DNA of 64,000 bases from Sipunculus nudus. Its lineage: Eukaryota > Annelida > Sipuncula > Golfingiida > Sipunculidae. The notes below the pieces were generated by a model that searched no databases, was not told the DNA's origin, and saw only the letters and a program-made list of their open reading frames with translations. The number at the start of each line of letters is the position of its first letter. Positions within the stretch are counted from its first letter, which is position 1. This document shows, in pieces, positions 21,972 through 34,200 of this stretch. The stretch is from the NCBI GenBank assembly GCA_026874595.1, contig CM049317.1:60422618-60486617 (forward strand), in the 5' to 3' direction. The position numbers and the translations under genes were made by a program.

Positions 21972-23097
21972 TAACTCAAGCAAATACATCAACAATTAAA
22001 CTTAATCACATTTCCTTTTTTATTTTTAATAAAGGCATATGGCTGGGAATAAAAACTAGGTGGACTGAAAAATTTCCAGTGAATATTATATGACTAAATT
22101 TGGAGAAACATTCGGTCAATTTCTCCTGCTCATCTAAACTGTTTTTCCGTGTCTTTAATAATTCAATGAATAGTGTGAACATATAGTATGTAAGCATGCA
22201 CATGTTTACGAGGATTATGATTTGATGATTACATATAAAATTACCAAAAATTACATTTTTCCTGAATATCTTAATTATATATAGTTAGGCCTAAATGCCT
22301 CAGTGGAATATCAGTTAAATATTAATTATAGGAAACCGATATAAAATTAATGACAGTTTCTAACATATATTACTTCATGGTATAAAGTTATGTTTTAAAT
22401 TATAATTAAAACTGAAAACCAATTTGCTACAATATATATAGTAGATAAGAACAGATCTTTAAAATTAAACAGGTCTTACAAAACACCAAGATGTCTTCCT
22501 TTTGAAAAACAGAAAAGTGTATGCATCATACGACATTACTTTTATCATACCTGTGGTATATTTGCATGGTCAATGCAATAAAATATAAATTAAGTCAAGG
22601 CAATAAGATCTACGGTGTTGCTAGAGGATGTTGGGCGGGGGTGGTGTGGCGTCAGAGATTTAAAACCATCTATTCTTCCACCTTTTAGTATAATTTATGT
22701 GATTTCTGGCTCACTCTTTATATATATTAATGGAAATAGGTAATTCTTTTAAAGAAATTATCCTTTAATATCTATGTTACGAACGTATGAGCTTGTTTTT
22801 CTTCAAGCGTTTAGTAGACAAAACTATGTACCCTATAAGATGCATGCTTAGTGAAACATGTACGGAAGGTGACGGGTCACTGTTGCAGAACGTCCTTTGT
22901 AAAACTCTGTTTTTAACAACCTGTGTACGGTGGGATCGGCGTTTTCTGGTCCATTTTTATCCTTTTAATATAAACCAAGCCAGGGAAGTTTTCTCGTCTA
23001 AATACGCTTTTTAAAGGGACCTTCTTCGATATCTGACGTCATTTAACTGAAGAAATAACCCCTTAAACCTTTAAAAAAACAGATCAGGTAACGCCGA
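21416..23097. other. Intergenic, with (TAA)n at 21924-21968
   Basis: AT-rich spacer between the two divergent genes. About 15 TAA units lie at 21924-21968. A short inverted repeat AAGGCGGC/GCCGCCTT lies near 21700-21735. No gene recognised. Confidence 0.6.
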
Positions 23098-23500
23098 TCC
23101 CATCGTGCGTTCACCAGTGCTGCACCAGTCGTTTGGAATAAACTTCCGGACGACTTCAAATGCCAAGACAGTATTAATACATTTAAAGTCTTATTAAAAA
23201 TACATTTAATCAGAACTGCCTATCATATGTAAAATATGCACCGATCCCACTAAAGGTTAACGCTATCATTTTATCTGCAATTTAGTTTTTAGTCTCTTTA
23301 GTCATTCTTTTAATCAGGTCATGATCTTATTATAATTATGTTTTAATTTAATATTATTTGTTGTAGGATCTTGTATATAGTTTGATCCCATTGTGAATGA
23401 ATTATTTGTATTTTAGTCTATACAGCGCAATTGAGTATTACACATGTTGTTCATGTTTTATTGTGGCGCTTTATACATTTAATAAACTATAAACTATAAC
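23098..23500 (+). mobile_element. 5'-truncated non-LTR retrotransposon (LINE) 3' end
   Basis: The frame beginning CGTGCGTTCACC (about 23104) encodes RAFTSAAPVVWNKLPDDFK, then INTFKVLLKIHL and a stop at about 23232. This is the characteristic C-terminal end of many LINE ORF2 proteins (xxF.xxAPxxWNxLP...FKxxLKxxL). It is followed by a 3' UTR ending in 'aataaactataaactataact'. Everything upstream is missing. The clade is not determinable from so short a piece. Confidence 0.7.
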
Positions 23501-24557
23501 TATCGTGCTCAGGCTGTTTTCTTCACATCCACGTATTTATAACGAGTGGGCCAGCCAATATAAGCCAAACAAATTCAAGGAGATCTAGCTGGGTGCAAGT
23601 CAGACGAAACCAGAGGGTTTGCAATTATTTATTTATTTATTTATTTTGCAGGAAGTGACCATAAACTTCCTCACATATGAGTACCAACCACTTTAGGTGA
23701 CATTTTATTTCCTGTTGCCAACGAATGGCGGATGTATACTGTGTTTACTTAGGATATAATTATATGTCACAGATGCATTAGAAGAACTCCTATTAGCAGG
23801 AATAACCTAAATTCATGACTATGTACTCATATATATATAATTAGCCATACAAACCTGGGTATAAAAAAAGTTTTTTTTTTACATGACATTCTTACATTAG
23901 GTCATTAATTTATTTATTAGTTCATTTATTTAACTCATGAATATCACATATTATCTCACATGCATCTATGTTTTTAAATTTTTGTACACATGGATGTAAA
24001 AAACCTGGTTTTTTTTATATGACATTAGTATATATTATGTCATTAATGAAGTTTATATGTTGAACTCGTGAATATCACTTAACAGAAATCCCACATGCAA
24101 TTAGGCTTTTTACACATTTTTTTTTACACATGGTGTAAAAACCTGATTTTAACATCACGTTGAACAACGTTAATTAACGGTGTAAATAACGTCTGTAAAA
24201 AACAAACTTTCCAACCCTACTCATTTGTTTTGGGATTTACCTCAAATCATTGGTGTTAGTACATATCTCCAACATTTGTAAGTCAATAATCATTATCTCT
24301 CAATAGACGTTTTATTGTATTCAAAGACAAGGATAGCATTGTGTCAGAGCCAATTCACTGTCGCCCCTTGGAAAAGAATTCCCAACGACGTGGATCACAA
24401 ATAATTGGTTTTATTGTTTTAATTTTTAATCCCCCTATTCTATATGTGAGTAGACGTGGATATTTGCTGTTTAAAAATTCACACAAACTATCAGATTTCT
24501 CTAGAAGTTGCGGTAAGATCGCTCTGAAATTTGGTAAGATCGAGTAGCTTTGATCGA

Positions 24558-24757
24558 ACAGGGGCGGATCCAGGATTTAGGAAAAGGGGGGTCCAACCCA
24601 GGAGGATTAATGAAAAACCTAAAAAAAAGCCGCAATATCTGGAAGGGGGGGTGGGGGTGGTCGAGGCAACACAATTTTGTCTGAAAGTCTTAAAAAAAGT
24701 TCTTCGTATGAAAAGGGGGCCCTGACCCCCCCCCCCCCCCCCTGGATCCGCTTCTGT
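24558..24757. mobile_element. MITE with GCGGATCCAGG termini
   Basis: About 200 bp with inverted ends ACAGGGGCGGATCCAGG and CCTGGATCCGCTTCTGT (two mismatches). The interior is G-rich on the left and a C18 run on the right. No transposase. Confidence 0.65.
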
Positions 24758-26600
24758 AGCCTATGGTTAGGTAAATGAATTAAAACGTGATTTTCTGTGT
24801 GTGCATTGTATTCAGTTTATAGAGACAATCTAGAATTTTTAGTTAAACGGGATTTCCCTTGTGGCTGACGTCACACAATTTAAAGGAACATATTCACATA
24901 CCGTTCCAGGTATATTAGACATAGATGAAGTAGTGTTTTCTCCTTAAAATATTATGGCATCAGCTAATATTTCGTTCTAAAACCACTTGCTTACGCCTGT
25001 GCCAAAGTGGAAATAAACGTGTACCTAGAGCGATCAGTGACAATCTTTATATGTCCTTACTGTATATTTAGTCCCGGTCATTTTTGGGGGAATAAAACTT
25101 ACTAATTTTTTAATGTTGAGATGATTCCGGAAATCTGTTTATAATTTTGTCATATTTTCCTCAATAAATTGTCAATTATGCATCTCATATTAAAAAATAA
25201 TATAGGATATTGCATGTGTCAATTGTCACACTGAATTGTCATAAATGCAAGTGTTTTTGAATGTTTAAATCTAGTTTAATTATGAATAACATAGCACTGA
25301 AAATTGAACCAAAACATATCGAAAACATATATTTCATATTATGTGATGGGAGAGTATAGGAGTGAAGAAAATTATGATATTATGTGCATGAGAGGGATTG
25401 TTCCTGTTTGTTATAAGGGGCGGGGAATGCTTCTTCAGAGAAACTGAGCGGGTGCCCTCACATTTTCCAAGCAAATAAAGCCCCCCCCCCACCCCCATTC
25501 CCCCCAAAAAAAATATCAGGAGCATATTAATTTAAGACCATAATAATTTATCCTCTAAACATAAGGTAGTGAGTCAGGTAAAACGATTCGTAACATTCGA
25601 ATGTCTATATACATGCATGTATATCTATATAATTAAAACATTCAGGTTTAATATTTTATTCTGTAAGTTTACATGTATATCATTTGCATCCTCATCTTAA
25701 AATAACTATTATAAACTATTATAACTATAATAAAATTATTATAATTATTAGTAATTTTATATTAAAGGGGCCCAATCACCTATCTGACCGGTTTAAACTA
25801 AAGGTAATCCCTTTGGGGCTTTTACAAAAATAGGCCAGAAAATGTGGATATCACCGCACACAGGCAGCTTGTTTTGTTTATATCAGCGTGTTTATAATAT
25901 TTCGGGGACGGCCAAAATAATCAAAACAAATTCAACAAGGGCATCTGGCAGCAAGTCAGATAAGCTAAAGCTTAACGAATGGCGTTTTGCAACAGGTGAC
26001 CTTTCTACCTCCGCATATATGCAACCTCCCGCCTTATAGTTAAATGTTTTTTCTCGTTTGTCAACATTGCTGTGTTTAAAAACACGTTGCTGATAAACAA
26101 GTTCATACATCCTTCACGAAGGCCTCATAAGAACTTTTCACAACCAAAATTACCCTTAGATCATTAATATATACAGGGTGGGCGCCAGAAAACACATAAT
26201 TTTTTTCAAAAGGTAGGTGAATGGGCACCTTTAACGAACACGATAAATAAGCACAGTTAATGAGCTCGGAGAATATATACTTATATGTTACATGGTGTGC
26301 ATGTGTGCGTGTGTGCGTGTGTGCATATATGTAGGTAATTAAGCGCGGGGGGGGGGGGTAAAAAGTTAGTTTTCGTACACAAGCCATGTGTGATGAGGAA
26401 ACAATACATCTCGCGCCGTTAAGCACTGCATTCACTTCCCAGTGCTTAAGGGTCAGAAAACTGGATACTTTAAATAAAATTTTGAGCAAATTTTACATTT
26501 TGTTAAATTTTATTATTATTTCTGTAATCAATTAAAAGTGGGTTTAAATAAAAGTAAATGCTTAAATAAAAATCGACGAAATTCACTGCCAACAGGTCCG
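24758..26600. other. Intergenic, no recognised gene
   Basis: AT-rich spacer upstream of Caspr. There is a C-rich tract near 25482, a (TG)n-like run near 26300-26325 and a G11 run near 26347. Short open frames here lack family similarity. Confidence 0.5.
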
Positions 26601-26689
26601 GTTAAGATAACAACTATTATTCTCTTAAAGTACGCTGATCAGACATCGCATTCCTTTCCTTTGATGTCACCGTTTACCTGAGGTGGTTC

Positions 26690-26831
26690 GTACCTGGCCC
26701 GCCAGGCGGATGGCACTAGCCAATCAAAGGCGAGTTTACAATCGTTATCCAATCATAATCGCTTTCAGTAATGAAGACATAACTAGGTCAGGTAAACGCT
26801 TCGGAAGTTCCGGAGCTGAAATTTAACAAAC
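26690..26831 (+). promoter_or_regulatory. Probable Caspr promoter/5' UTR with two CCAAT boxes
   Basis: Two CCAAT boxes, AGCCAATCAAAG near 26718 and ATCCAATCATAA near 26749, lie about 80-115 bases before the first coding ATG in a locally GC-richer stretch. E-box-like CAGGTAAACG and TACCTGG words also occur. No TATA box is evident. The start site is inferred. Confidence 0.4.
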
Positions 26832-26895
26832 ATGGGGCTAAAACTTTACCATTTCGCTGCGCTTTTAGCCTCTTTAGGATCTCTTACCTACGGGG
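26832..26895 (+). CDS. Caspr exon 1, start codon and signal peptide
   Basis: ATG in the context aacATGG, encoding [20 protein letters not shown] then G. One Lys is followed by a hydrophobic core, a typical secretory signal. Donor gtaagt at 26896. It leaves one base G for exon 2. Confidence 0.85.
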
Positions 26896-29800
26896 GTAAG
26901 TATTTTAATATTTATTATTGAGATAATTTCACTTTCATGCATGGGATGCCGTGTAAAGGGGCGCCGCACCAAGTTGCCCTAGTTGCAGCTTTGGTGCGAA
27001 GCGCCATTTTGACACTTGTGGTATGACTTATCTGTGTAAATATACAGGTGTATAATACGTAACCTGTGTAATATAGAATTGATAAAGAATTATTATGACA
27101 AACACAGCTCAGTGATAATGATGATGTAGTGAAAGTGGAGTTATTTGGAGACTTGTGACGCTGTGTTACTTGTATGTTTTTTAATTGAGGAATCCTACTC
27201 ATCAATGATGAGTGTGTCACTCTGTGACTGTGGCTGTCATCTGTGACAGTGCCATTAAGGAATATCGATCATCACATTAAATGTAATGTGATTTTTTATC
27301 TTTCAAAATAAAACACAGGAACACATTATACCCACATTGATTTATCAGTTAACCTGTATTTCTGAAAAACGCCCCAAATTGTATATTGTGGTTTTAAATA
27401 ATCAAATTTAAAGTTGCAAATCGTTTTATCCTTGTGAGTATTTTTTAGGAGGGGAAGGGGTTGTTATAAAGCGACTGGCCATAAGTCACATGTACAATTA
27501 GTCAAATAATAGTTAATTTGCAGAAATAGTAGGGATGCTAATAGGATATAGCAGGGACGGTAATATTTGCTTTACTTCTCTGGGACAGGAGTCACAAATT
27601 GGAATACATAACCAACCTACCCCTTACTCCCCCCCCCCCCCCCAACCCCTAGGTCTGCTGAGTGAGCTGGTGAGTAGCACAGGGTAGCCACTTAACCAGT
27701 TCAGAACAGTAGCAAGGTAGTATCAGGAGAGTAGTACTTAGGCCCTTACAGCCTTGCTTTATCACATACCCCTTTGTCTCAATGCTGTAAATTTTAAAAA
27801 TTGAAAACCTAGGCATTTATTAAAGTGAACTGTGAGCAGTTACTCTATCCCACTTTCCTTGTCAAGTTAATTGTCATGAATATTTTGCACATGCAGTATA
27901 GCCTAAACCTTTTGTTTTAAAAATGGGTTATGAAGAATATTATTATTTGGATGACATTTTGTCAAAAAATATAAAAGAGTTAGAAATCTTTTCTCATGGT
28001 ACCTATTTAAAGTAAACTGGTCTAAACAATTTATGACATAAAAATGGAATAGTGGCACTAATTTGCTACTTTCTCTGCCTCTGGGACACTAGATATTTGG
28101 AGAATGATTTAGAAACAATATTTAGCAATTGTGGTATCAAGGTAAATGATCAAATTCACAGTAAAACTGTATCATAACAATAAGAAAAAAAATATCCTGA
28201 TAGGCTTTAAAGATTTCACATTTTGTGGTTGGCTCAATATTCACAAGGTTTTCAAATTTATAATATTCATAGAAGGGTTATAACTACAAAAAAATTTTCA
28301 TAAGTATCCTACCTTTTTATGCTGAATCAGTGATATCTAATCCAGAAGCACTCCATAATAACAAGGCACAGTTTTTGTACAGGCATCGTGTCTATACAAG
28401 CTATGCTAGATATGGGCTATCCACCATTGATCAATACATGTGATAATATTTGTGCTGTTTACAGCTGAAATTCAACCAACATACAACGTCATGCTGGTAC
28501 TTATTGTTTTACTTGTAGATTGAATGTTTACCATAGATAGGTGAACATTTACGAAAAATTCAAACTATATTTAATTTGCAGGTTTTATTACCTTCTTAAC
28601 AGCAATCTCCAACCCAAACAACAGCTCAAAACATATTTTATTACATGTGTAATGGGAACAGCATGGCGCCCTCAGTTAAGATATTGTTCATTATGATAGA
28701 ATTTTGGTGGCTTGTGGTTCAGATGTTGCAGAGTTTAATAAGGTCAAACCTGAATTTTTGAACAGATCTACAGACAATATCTTCAGTTCTATAGTTGAGC
28801 ATACTACATCTGCAACCTTTTGTTCAGTTGATGCATACAAGTACCTAGGAATGGAACAAAATGACAACCAGACTGACATTTGACATACTGGAGAATTCAT
28901 GATAGATGTACTATTTTATGGTTTGTTTGCTTCTTTTCAGACATTGATATAACAGATCCATGTAGGTATCCACTGGCTGTGGGATTGGAAAAAGAATATA
29001 TCCCCAATGAGAACATATGGGCCACGTCTCAAACAAATATTGCCAGAGGTCCCCAGTTTGCAAGGCTGAGGGGATGGAAAGGTAAGACAGGTCATATATA
29101 CAGGGTGCATTTGTTGATCTGTCAATACAAAATAACAAATACATTGTGGGCTCTTATTTTAAAAGAGGCAGATGATGAAGACAGAAATTCGTAATGGATC
29201 AAACAGGTTCTGTTCAATATATACAAGTATGTGTCATTTATTTACTTTGAAAAATAAAATCCCACGTAATGTAACTAGTGGTATACCCATTATTTTGGCA
29301 CATGACCTGTGACTTACAGGTTTTAGTATGTAAGCAAAATTGCAGCCCCCATGAGCAGATTTGAGAAACTAGAAGAAATAAGCCTCTCAGGGTTTGATAA
29401 GAGTGCAGAGATGCAACGCAAAGAAGAATCAACCTACAGAGAGAGTTTGATGGCAAAGTGTTGTGTGTCAGCAAAGTTTAGAGTGGAATAATGCTTTCTT
29501 GGACCGTGCCCAAATCCTCTAATTACAGTAGGATAATAACATAATTTTTTTTTGCATTTTTCAGTCAATTTTTGAGTGATGATTCAGTCATTAAATTGAG
29601 GATTTATGGTGCCATGTTGCATTACAAAAGAATGTCATTTGAATTACAGGTGGTGGGGCATGGACTTCAGGAGTTCCCAACAATGAGCAGTATTTAGGAA
29701 TAGACATGGGGTACCGACATGTTGTGACAGGTGTCGCCACTCAGGGTCGAAGGGGCAGCAATGAATTTGTCACTGAGTATTATATAGAGTATTCTTCTGA

Positions 29801-31224
29801 CAACCAGACATGGAATTCCTACACCAATAGATATAACACTCCATTGGTGAGTACAAATGATTTTAAGTTAACATTGATAACAGTAATTGTGTTAACTAAT
29901 GTTCAAGTTTAATATCAGTGAAAAATGTATTTGTTTTGAAAATAAGATTAATATTCAATAATATATAAACTTGAATTTTCCCCTCAATAAGTGCAGACCT
30001 CAGTCAAGGCACCTCATAGCCCTTATATTTAATTGTCAGAAAATTGACAATGTGGCAGTGAGAAAAAGATTGAATCTATGCAAAAAGGGAGTTAAAAGAG
30101 GACAATTCCTATCTCACAGTGTATGGATGCTCCTCACTTTTTCCTCACCTTCTTGGCCAGGATATAACCCACCCTCAAGTCATTAACCAGATTGTGGAAA
30201 TAAGATTTTTCACAATCATCACATCCCGAATGCCCTGCTTTCTGAACACCAAGGATCTGTGAAGCCGCAGCTGTTCTGTGCTGCCAGACAGAACAGAATG
30301 CTAAACTGCATCAACTTATACCTGGCTAACAGACCTTACCGAATGATGATATGTGCACAAGAATATGAAGCAATGGATACTCGTATACGCAACCTGGTCA
30401 ACTATGTCAGCCTGTGGAAGGAAACACAAAATCTGCACATTCAACTCAACTTAATCCAGCCTATAATAAGAACATTGACTTCATGCAGTTGGACAATGCT
30501 AGTATTGCAGATGCTTCTGAAACCAGGCTAGAACTTCTGGACAATCAACACCACATAATCAAGAACAACTCAAGATTTGTCCAAGCCATGACACCCTGTC
30601 ACTTCCTTGCTAACCTTCTGCACCCCAAGTATCAGGGCTATAGGCAATCTCAAGAGCAACAAGAGACAGCATGGAATCTGCTCAAGCAGCCCCAGTCAGC
30701 CCTTCTGTATCACATATTCTTGTATGCTCTTGCAGGTCCTTTCCAAAAATTCTTCCAGTCCAAAGCAGCTCCTTTCCCAAAATCGCTCTACACAAACATG
30801 TGTTTCATCCATATCAGCCGCACCTTGGTGGCACTGCCTCAGGAACATCAAGTTTGATGTTCCCCAGGAACTCAGTGAGTTTGCAATGGGTCTCCTTCAA
30901 ATGCCTTCCAGCACAGCATCAATTGAAAGAACTTATCTAACTTTTGGCTAGTGCAGTCCAAACTGCAGAACAGACTAGGACTTGAAAAAGCTGCCCACCT
31001 GGTTATGTGCTACCCGAACTGAGAGGTCCATCAGAGGTGGACTGGTGAATAAATCAATAGATCTGAGACCTAAGTGGACTTTTTCTGGTCAGGTTTAAGG
31101 CTTATATTTGTATAAATGCTATATATGTTTACCTATCACTATGTATATACACACAAACATGTTATTTATTGAGGAAAACATAAATAGCATCAGATCTTGG
31201 TTTTGTGAATTTGGTATGTTTGTT

Positions 31225-31298
<74 letters not shown>

Positions 31299-34200
31299 TC
31301 ATAACAAAGGATATACTGATGTGCCTTTTTAACATCTTTTGTAAAAGTATTGAATTCAGTTTTCATGGGTACTTACTTTTGATTCCAGATGTTTCTAGGA
31401 AATGATGATGATGACACCGTGAAACATAACAACATGGTTTATCCAATAGTAGCTCGGTACATTCGGTTCAACCCACAAAGATGGAACAAATTCATCTCAA
31501 TGAGAGTAGAGGTCTATGGCTGCAGATTTGGTATGAACATAATACAGTTATACAGTGCTGATAGGTTCATGAAGTAAAGTTAATTCTAAGAATTCAGGAA
31601 ATTTTAAAAACATCTCAAATCAGGAAAATTATCAGACATCATAAGAGAAAGCGGCCAGTTTAAAAAATTTTATGTCTGACAACTCATCCACAGGATTATT
31701 GACTAAAATGGCATTGTAGTGGCTATAATGAAAGGTGACAGTTGCCCACCTGTGTTACAGTACATATTAGTGTATATACTGTGAAACCTGTCTGATCTGT
31801 TAATAAGACCACCTGTCTATTAAGACCATTCTTTGGTGAACTAAAAGAATTATCACTAGTTATTACTGACCTTTCTATTAAGACCAGCTATGAATTAAGG
31901 CCACTTTTGGCCAGTCCTACAAGTGGTCTTGTTACACAGGTTTCTATGTATCCTACATAAAACAAATGTATCCTCAAAAACATAATTGTATCCTCGAAAA
32001 ACTTATTGTATCCTCAAAAAACATAATTGTATCCTCACTGCAGCTTTTGTACACTAGAACAACATGTATGGCTTATCACGCAGAAAATAATTTGAAATAA
32101 TAATCACAGAAATTTAAAATTTATATGGGAAACTAAGAATTTTGTATTCCTGAAATGCTAGGAACTGTGTGTTTTCCACATTAGAAGCAACTCCTGTGTA
32201 TTCTACTTGCAGATGGTGAGAGCGCCACCTATGACAGCCACAGTCGTATAACTTATGATGTCAGTGGTCAGGATCAGTACGTACAAACAAGACAGGACCA
32301 CCTAAAACTCAGATTTCGCACAAACACAGCGGACGGTTTGATGTTTTTCGCTGATGGTAACCAAGGCGACTATGTGGTGCTGGAGATGGTGCGAGGCCGA
32401 CTTTATTTTCATATTGATTTAGGTGAGATGGATAATACATAAATTCAGGACTTTCAGGAACTTGTGGAGCGTGGTGGCTTCATTGATAGGGTGCTGGAGT
32501 TGTGGCTGCAAGGTTGGGGGTTTGTATCCCGTTATGGCCGCTGTCCATGCTAAGACTCCTAGCCAAAGTTTTTGCCGCAAGGATGTGCTCTCTTGACCTA
32601 GGAGTGATAGGGACCTGGTCATGGGTGATAGGCAAATGTAGAAAGAATAACCTTCTATTGCCTGTTTTGGTTGCTTGGGTTGTATGATCCCCAGGGAGGC
32701 GAGTGTATGCTCTAAGCTACAAAAATGAACAGGCACAAAAGACCAGGAAGACGAAGTGTAAAATCAGTTGAGACTGACATCATTGGTATTATCAGACTAT
32801 AAACCCCCACCTTAACCTTTTAACTTTTGGGAAAATCTGGCTGAGAGCATCAAAGTTGGCCATCATATAGCAGTCACTGACCTTTACATTGCATGTTGTC
32901 TGAAACAAACCGGTCAGTATGGGTAAACAATGCACTGACAAATGACCATCATATTTCACTATAATCAAATAATCATATAATGAGAAGATTTCTAATCATC
33001 TAATGATATGATATTGACACTAAATTCCACCCAAATAAAATCAGTGTCACATTTCTTGTCCAAAATGACACAGATTGGTATCTATTATTGACTTTTAGGG
33101 TCAACTCCACGGGCGAGTGGGGATTCCACATTCAGAGCTGGTAGCCTGCTGGATGACAACCAGTGGCATGATGTTGAAATCGTACGTACCGGCAGAGAGG
33201 TCAATTTTAATGTGGACCGCCTCACCATTAAAAACATGACGAATGGAGAATTCCTTCAGCTGGACCTTGATAGGCAGGTTGGTGATTTACTTCCTATTGA
33301 GGGTTTAATTTTGGATTTATATTTTGCTTCAAATATTGTATAATACTTTATATGTCATCAGGTGTGATTAATTTACATTATAATCTGTCATAACAGATCC
33401 AGCTTGGAGGCATTGACACTTTCCTGCAGCCGGGTAAAAGGATCTTATCTCGTCAGAATTTTATGGGCTGCATGGAGAACGTCTGGTGGAACCAGATGAA
33501 CATCATCAAAGACGCCCGCCTCGGCAGGCCAAGATTTAACATGCATGGTGGTGTGATGCTCGGCATGTGCCAGGTAGAGTGTTTTGTTGCTGGACAGACA
33601 GTGAACATTAAGATTTAAATCCAGAATTTTATTTAAGAGCCGATATTTTTTATGGCTCAATATTTCTTTTTTTTATAAGCAGTTATGAATTATATTTCAG
33701 AACTTGAAAGAACTATCACAAATTATTTTAAATTTGGAATTTTAATTTTTGCTACTTTATAAACTAATAAATCAGGAATATCTACAACATTCAGAGATTG
33801 CATACCCACACATATGCAAAAAAAAATATGATTTAAAAATCAGTCATTTGAAAGTGCAGTTTATATAGTGCCTGATTCCATCATAAGATGGCATCATAAG
33901 TTGTAGTTTCTTCTAACTTTGAAAGACGTTCAGATTTATAATAATCAAAGAAAAAAATCCATCATTCATGTTTATTAATTAAACTGCCTGAACTTGTAAC
34001 AATTAAGATGCTCAGCAGCTGATGGATAAAGTTTAGATTTCCATTTATTGTAATTCATGTAAAAAATTTCAGCTAGATTTCTCTGAATTCTGGTTTATTC
34101 TTTACAAATTTGTTTCCTCCTTTTCAGACTCAACCTGTTGTACCAATCACCTTTCCAACTGCTGAAGCCCATCTCAATGTCAAATCGGAGACGGGACAGA

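Noticed and set aside
22787-23014. 75-codon open frame in the intergenic region
   Set aside because: No recognisable domain, no splice context and no similarity to a known family; probably chance.
31108-31405. Open frames with Ile-Tyr repeats
   Set aside because: They are translations of the AT microsatellite and have no coding features.
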